Translations under genes and position numbers: made by a program | NCBI GenBank assembly: GCA_013298415.1 | Contig: JAAFHN010000163.1 | Span: 1 to 6,276 of the forward strand | Direction of reading: 5' to 3' | DNA length: 6,276 nucleotides | Source of the DNA: Comamonadaceae bacterium | GTDB lineage: Bacteria > Pseudomonadota > Gammaproteobacteria > Burkholderiales > Burkholderiaceae_C | In this document: one piece after another, positions 5,242-6,276 of the stretch | Position numbering within the stretch: position 1 is the stretch's first letter | Layout: each line of letters starts with the position of its first letter | Notes under the pieces: model-generated | The model's database searches: none | Told to the model about the DNA's origin: nothing | What the model saw: only the letters and a program-made list of their open reading frames with translations

Positions 5242-6141
5242 ATGCCAACAAATGTACGGGCTGCGGCCTCGTCATCCGGGCCTGCAAGCGGGGCGCAAAT
5301 CGCGCTGGCATTGATGCTGGTCTATGTGGTTTGGGGCACCACCTACCTCGCGCTTGGGTATGTGGTGCAGCACATGCCTGCCCTGTCGCAAAACGCATCG
5401 CGCTTCGTGCTGGCGGGGCTTTTGATGATGGCTTGGGCATGGTTCAATGGCCATGCCTGGCCCACGCGGCTGCAGTGGCGCAATGCTGCGGTGGTGGGCG
5501 GCTTGATGGCATGCGCGGCGATGAGCCTGGTGAGCTTTGCGCAAAGCCACGGCATTGGCTCGGGCTTGATGGCGACCGTGGTGACCACCATGCCCATGTG
5601 GCTCGCGCTTTGGACGCATTGGGGCGGCGAGCGCGTGAGCCACTCGGCTTGGGCGGGCCTGGGCTTAGGCGCATGCGGCGCGCTTCTCTTGGCGTTGGAG
5701 CGCGACTTTTCGGCCACGCCAATGGGTGCGCTTTGCGCATTTGGTGCGCCAGTGGCCTGGAGCCTGGGTTCGTATGCCTCGCGTCGGCTTGAGCAGCCCC
5801 AGGGCAGCATGGCCAGTGGCGCGCAGTGGCTCGCGGGCGGATTGCTGGCGGCCGTACTTGCGCTCGCGTTCGAGCAGCCCAGCGCCATGCTAGATGCGCC
5901 GCGAAGCGCGTGGCTCGCCTGGGTGTACCTGCTGCTCTTCGGCACCATGCTTGCCCTCAGCGCTTACCTGTGGCTGCTGCAGCGCGCAAGCCCCGCATTG
6001 GCCGGCAGCTACGCCTTTGTGAACCCGGCAGTGGCGCTTGCGGTGGGCGTGGGCCTGGGTGGTGAACACCTCTCAGGCTGGGTGTGGCTTGCGCTGCCGC
6101 TCATCTTTGCTGCGCTGGCCTTGATTTTGATGCGCAAGTGA
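5242..6141 (+). CDS. EamA-family (DMT superfamily) inner-membrane exporter, YedA-like
   Basis: A 299-residue membrane protein, the usual length for ten-helix EamA transporters. Hydrophobic segments fall near residues 18-40, 52-70, 80-100, 106-126, 134-153, 160-178, 193-210, 222-243, 254-273 and 278-296, in the two five-helix halves of the family. YVVWGTTYLALGY (28-40) in the first helix and ALAGSYAFVNPAVALAVGV...GGE (252-275) in the ninth are typical of YedA/RhaT-like members. It probably exports an amino acid or other small metabolite by proton antiport, but substrates of this family are poorly predictable. The frame is open to an ATG at 5170 with GGAG before it. That start would overlap the divergent Lrp gene and add 24 odd residues, so I prefer 5242, although 5242 has no ribosome site. 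The divergent Lrp/AsnC regulator suggests amino-acid-linked control. Confidence 0.9.
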   Translation: MPTNVRAAASSSGPASGAQIALALMLVYVVWGTTYLALGYVVQHMPALSQNASRFVLAGLLMMAWAWFNGHAWPTRLQWRNAAVVGGLMACAAMSLVSFAQSHGIGSGLMATVVTTMPMWLALWTHWGGERVSHSAWAGLGLGACGALLLALERDFSATPMGALCAFGAPVAWSLGSYASRRLEQPQGSMASGAQWLAGGLLAAVLALAFEQPSAMLDAPRSAWLAWVYLLLFGTMLALSAYLWLLQRASPALAGSYAFVNPAVALAVGVGLGGEHLSGWVWLALPLIFAALALILMRK

Positions 6142-6225
6142 GGCTTTTGAGGCCGGAGTTTTGATAAAAACCCATCACTGTCCATGTCAAATAAGCATCT
6201 GATGCTACTTTTGCGATAGCATTTC
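6142..6225. repeat. Intergenic dispersed repeat, copy 2
   Basis: This is the second, more diverged copy of the 84-base element at 4614-4697, same orientation and no gaps. It begins directly after the EamA stop codon. Conserved blocks are GGCT at the left end, TCACTGTCC (6175-6183), GCAT (6195-6198), ATGCTAC (6202-6208) and TAGC (6217-6220). Its right-hand hairpin is ATGCTA (6202-6207) with TAGCAT (6217-6222), perfect six pairs around a nine-base loop. The terminator stem of copy 1 is degraded here (GGC/GCC at 6142-6144 and 6152-6154). An AT-only stem, GTTTT-GATA-AAAAC at 6158-6171, stands in its place, so termination here is uncertain. Confidence 0.65.
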
Positions 6226-6276
6226 AGTTTCGGCATCGTGTGGTTTTGGAAGGTCCACCCAGGGCAGCCGCACCGA
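6205..6276 (-). CDS. Possible C-terminal end of a gene entering from the right
   Basis: One minus-strand frame is open from the window edge for 23 codons, beginning SVRLPWVDLPKPHDAE and ending at a TAG at 6205-6207. It matches no family I recognise and is far too short to judge by itself. The reason to list it is layout: in copy 1 of the repeat, the neighbouring minus-strand gene also ends inside the repeat's terminal hairpin, and this frame would do the same in copy 2. Another minus-strand frame is also open here but runs on antisense to the exporter and looks like a shadow. Confidence 0.2.
   Translation of the reverse strand, partial: SVRLPWVDLPKPHDAETEMLSQK

Noticed and set aside
5130..5792. 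220-codon plus-strand frame overlapping the EamA gene
   Set aside because: It is rich in Gly, Arg and Cys and is offset from a clear ten-helix membrane protein in another frame, so it is a shadow.

Overview
The window looks like a chromosomal segment of a GC-rich betaproteobacterium, most likely order Burkholderiales and possibly Comamonadaceae. This is inferred from the high G+C, the tightly packed genes, the style of the encoded proteins and the short structured intergenic repeats. It is not a phylogenetic result. I see no rRNA, tRNA, CRISPR array, insertion sequence or phage gene.

Layout, left to right. Positions 1-827 hold two tandem minus-strand genes for small secreted proteins with a ricin-type (beta-trefoil) lectin signature; the left one is cut by the window edge. 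Positions 992-3536 hold a minus-strand modABC operon for high-affinity molybdate uptake: periplasmic binding protein ModA, membrane permease ModB and ATPase ModC. The genes are joined by two 4-base ATGA stop/start overlaps. Positions 3537-3795 are a divergent intergenic region of 259 bases; the part that would be the modA leader holds several inverted repeats that compete with each other. Positions 3796-4602 (plus) encode an alpha/beta hydrolase with a complete Ser-Asp-His set. Positions 4694-5176 (minus) encode an Lrp/AsnC-family regulator. It is divergent, across a 65-base AT-rich spacer, from a plus-strand EamA/DMT-family ten-helix exporter at 5242-6141. The last 135 bases hold no confident gene.

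How the parts fit. ModA, ModB and ModC should form one ABC importer feeding molybdenum-cofactor synthesis. The Lrp/AsnC regulator next to a divergent EamA exporter is a recurring arrangement in which the regulator senses an amino acid or similar small molecule and controls its efflux. The lectin pair and the hydrolase have no evident link to these two systems.

The most notable non-genic signal is an 84-base element present twice, at 4614-4697 and 6142-6225. The two copies align without gaps over their whole length, about 49 of 84 positions identical by hand count. Each lies directly after a plus-strand gene and ends in an ATGCTA...TAGC hairpin. This looks like a dispersed, terminator-associated intergenic repeat. 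The second most notable signal is the structured leader of modA. No wholly new protein system is evident; the genes belong to known families.
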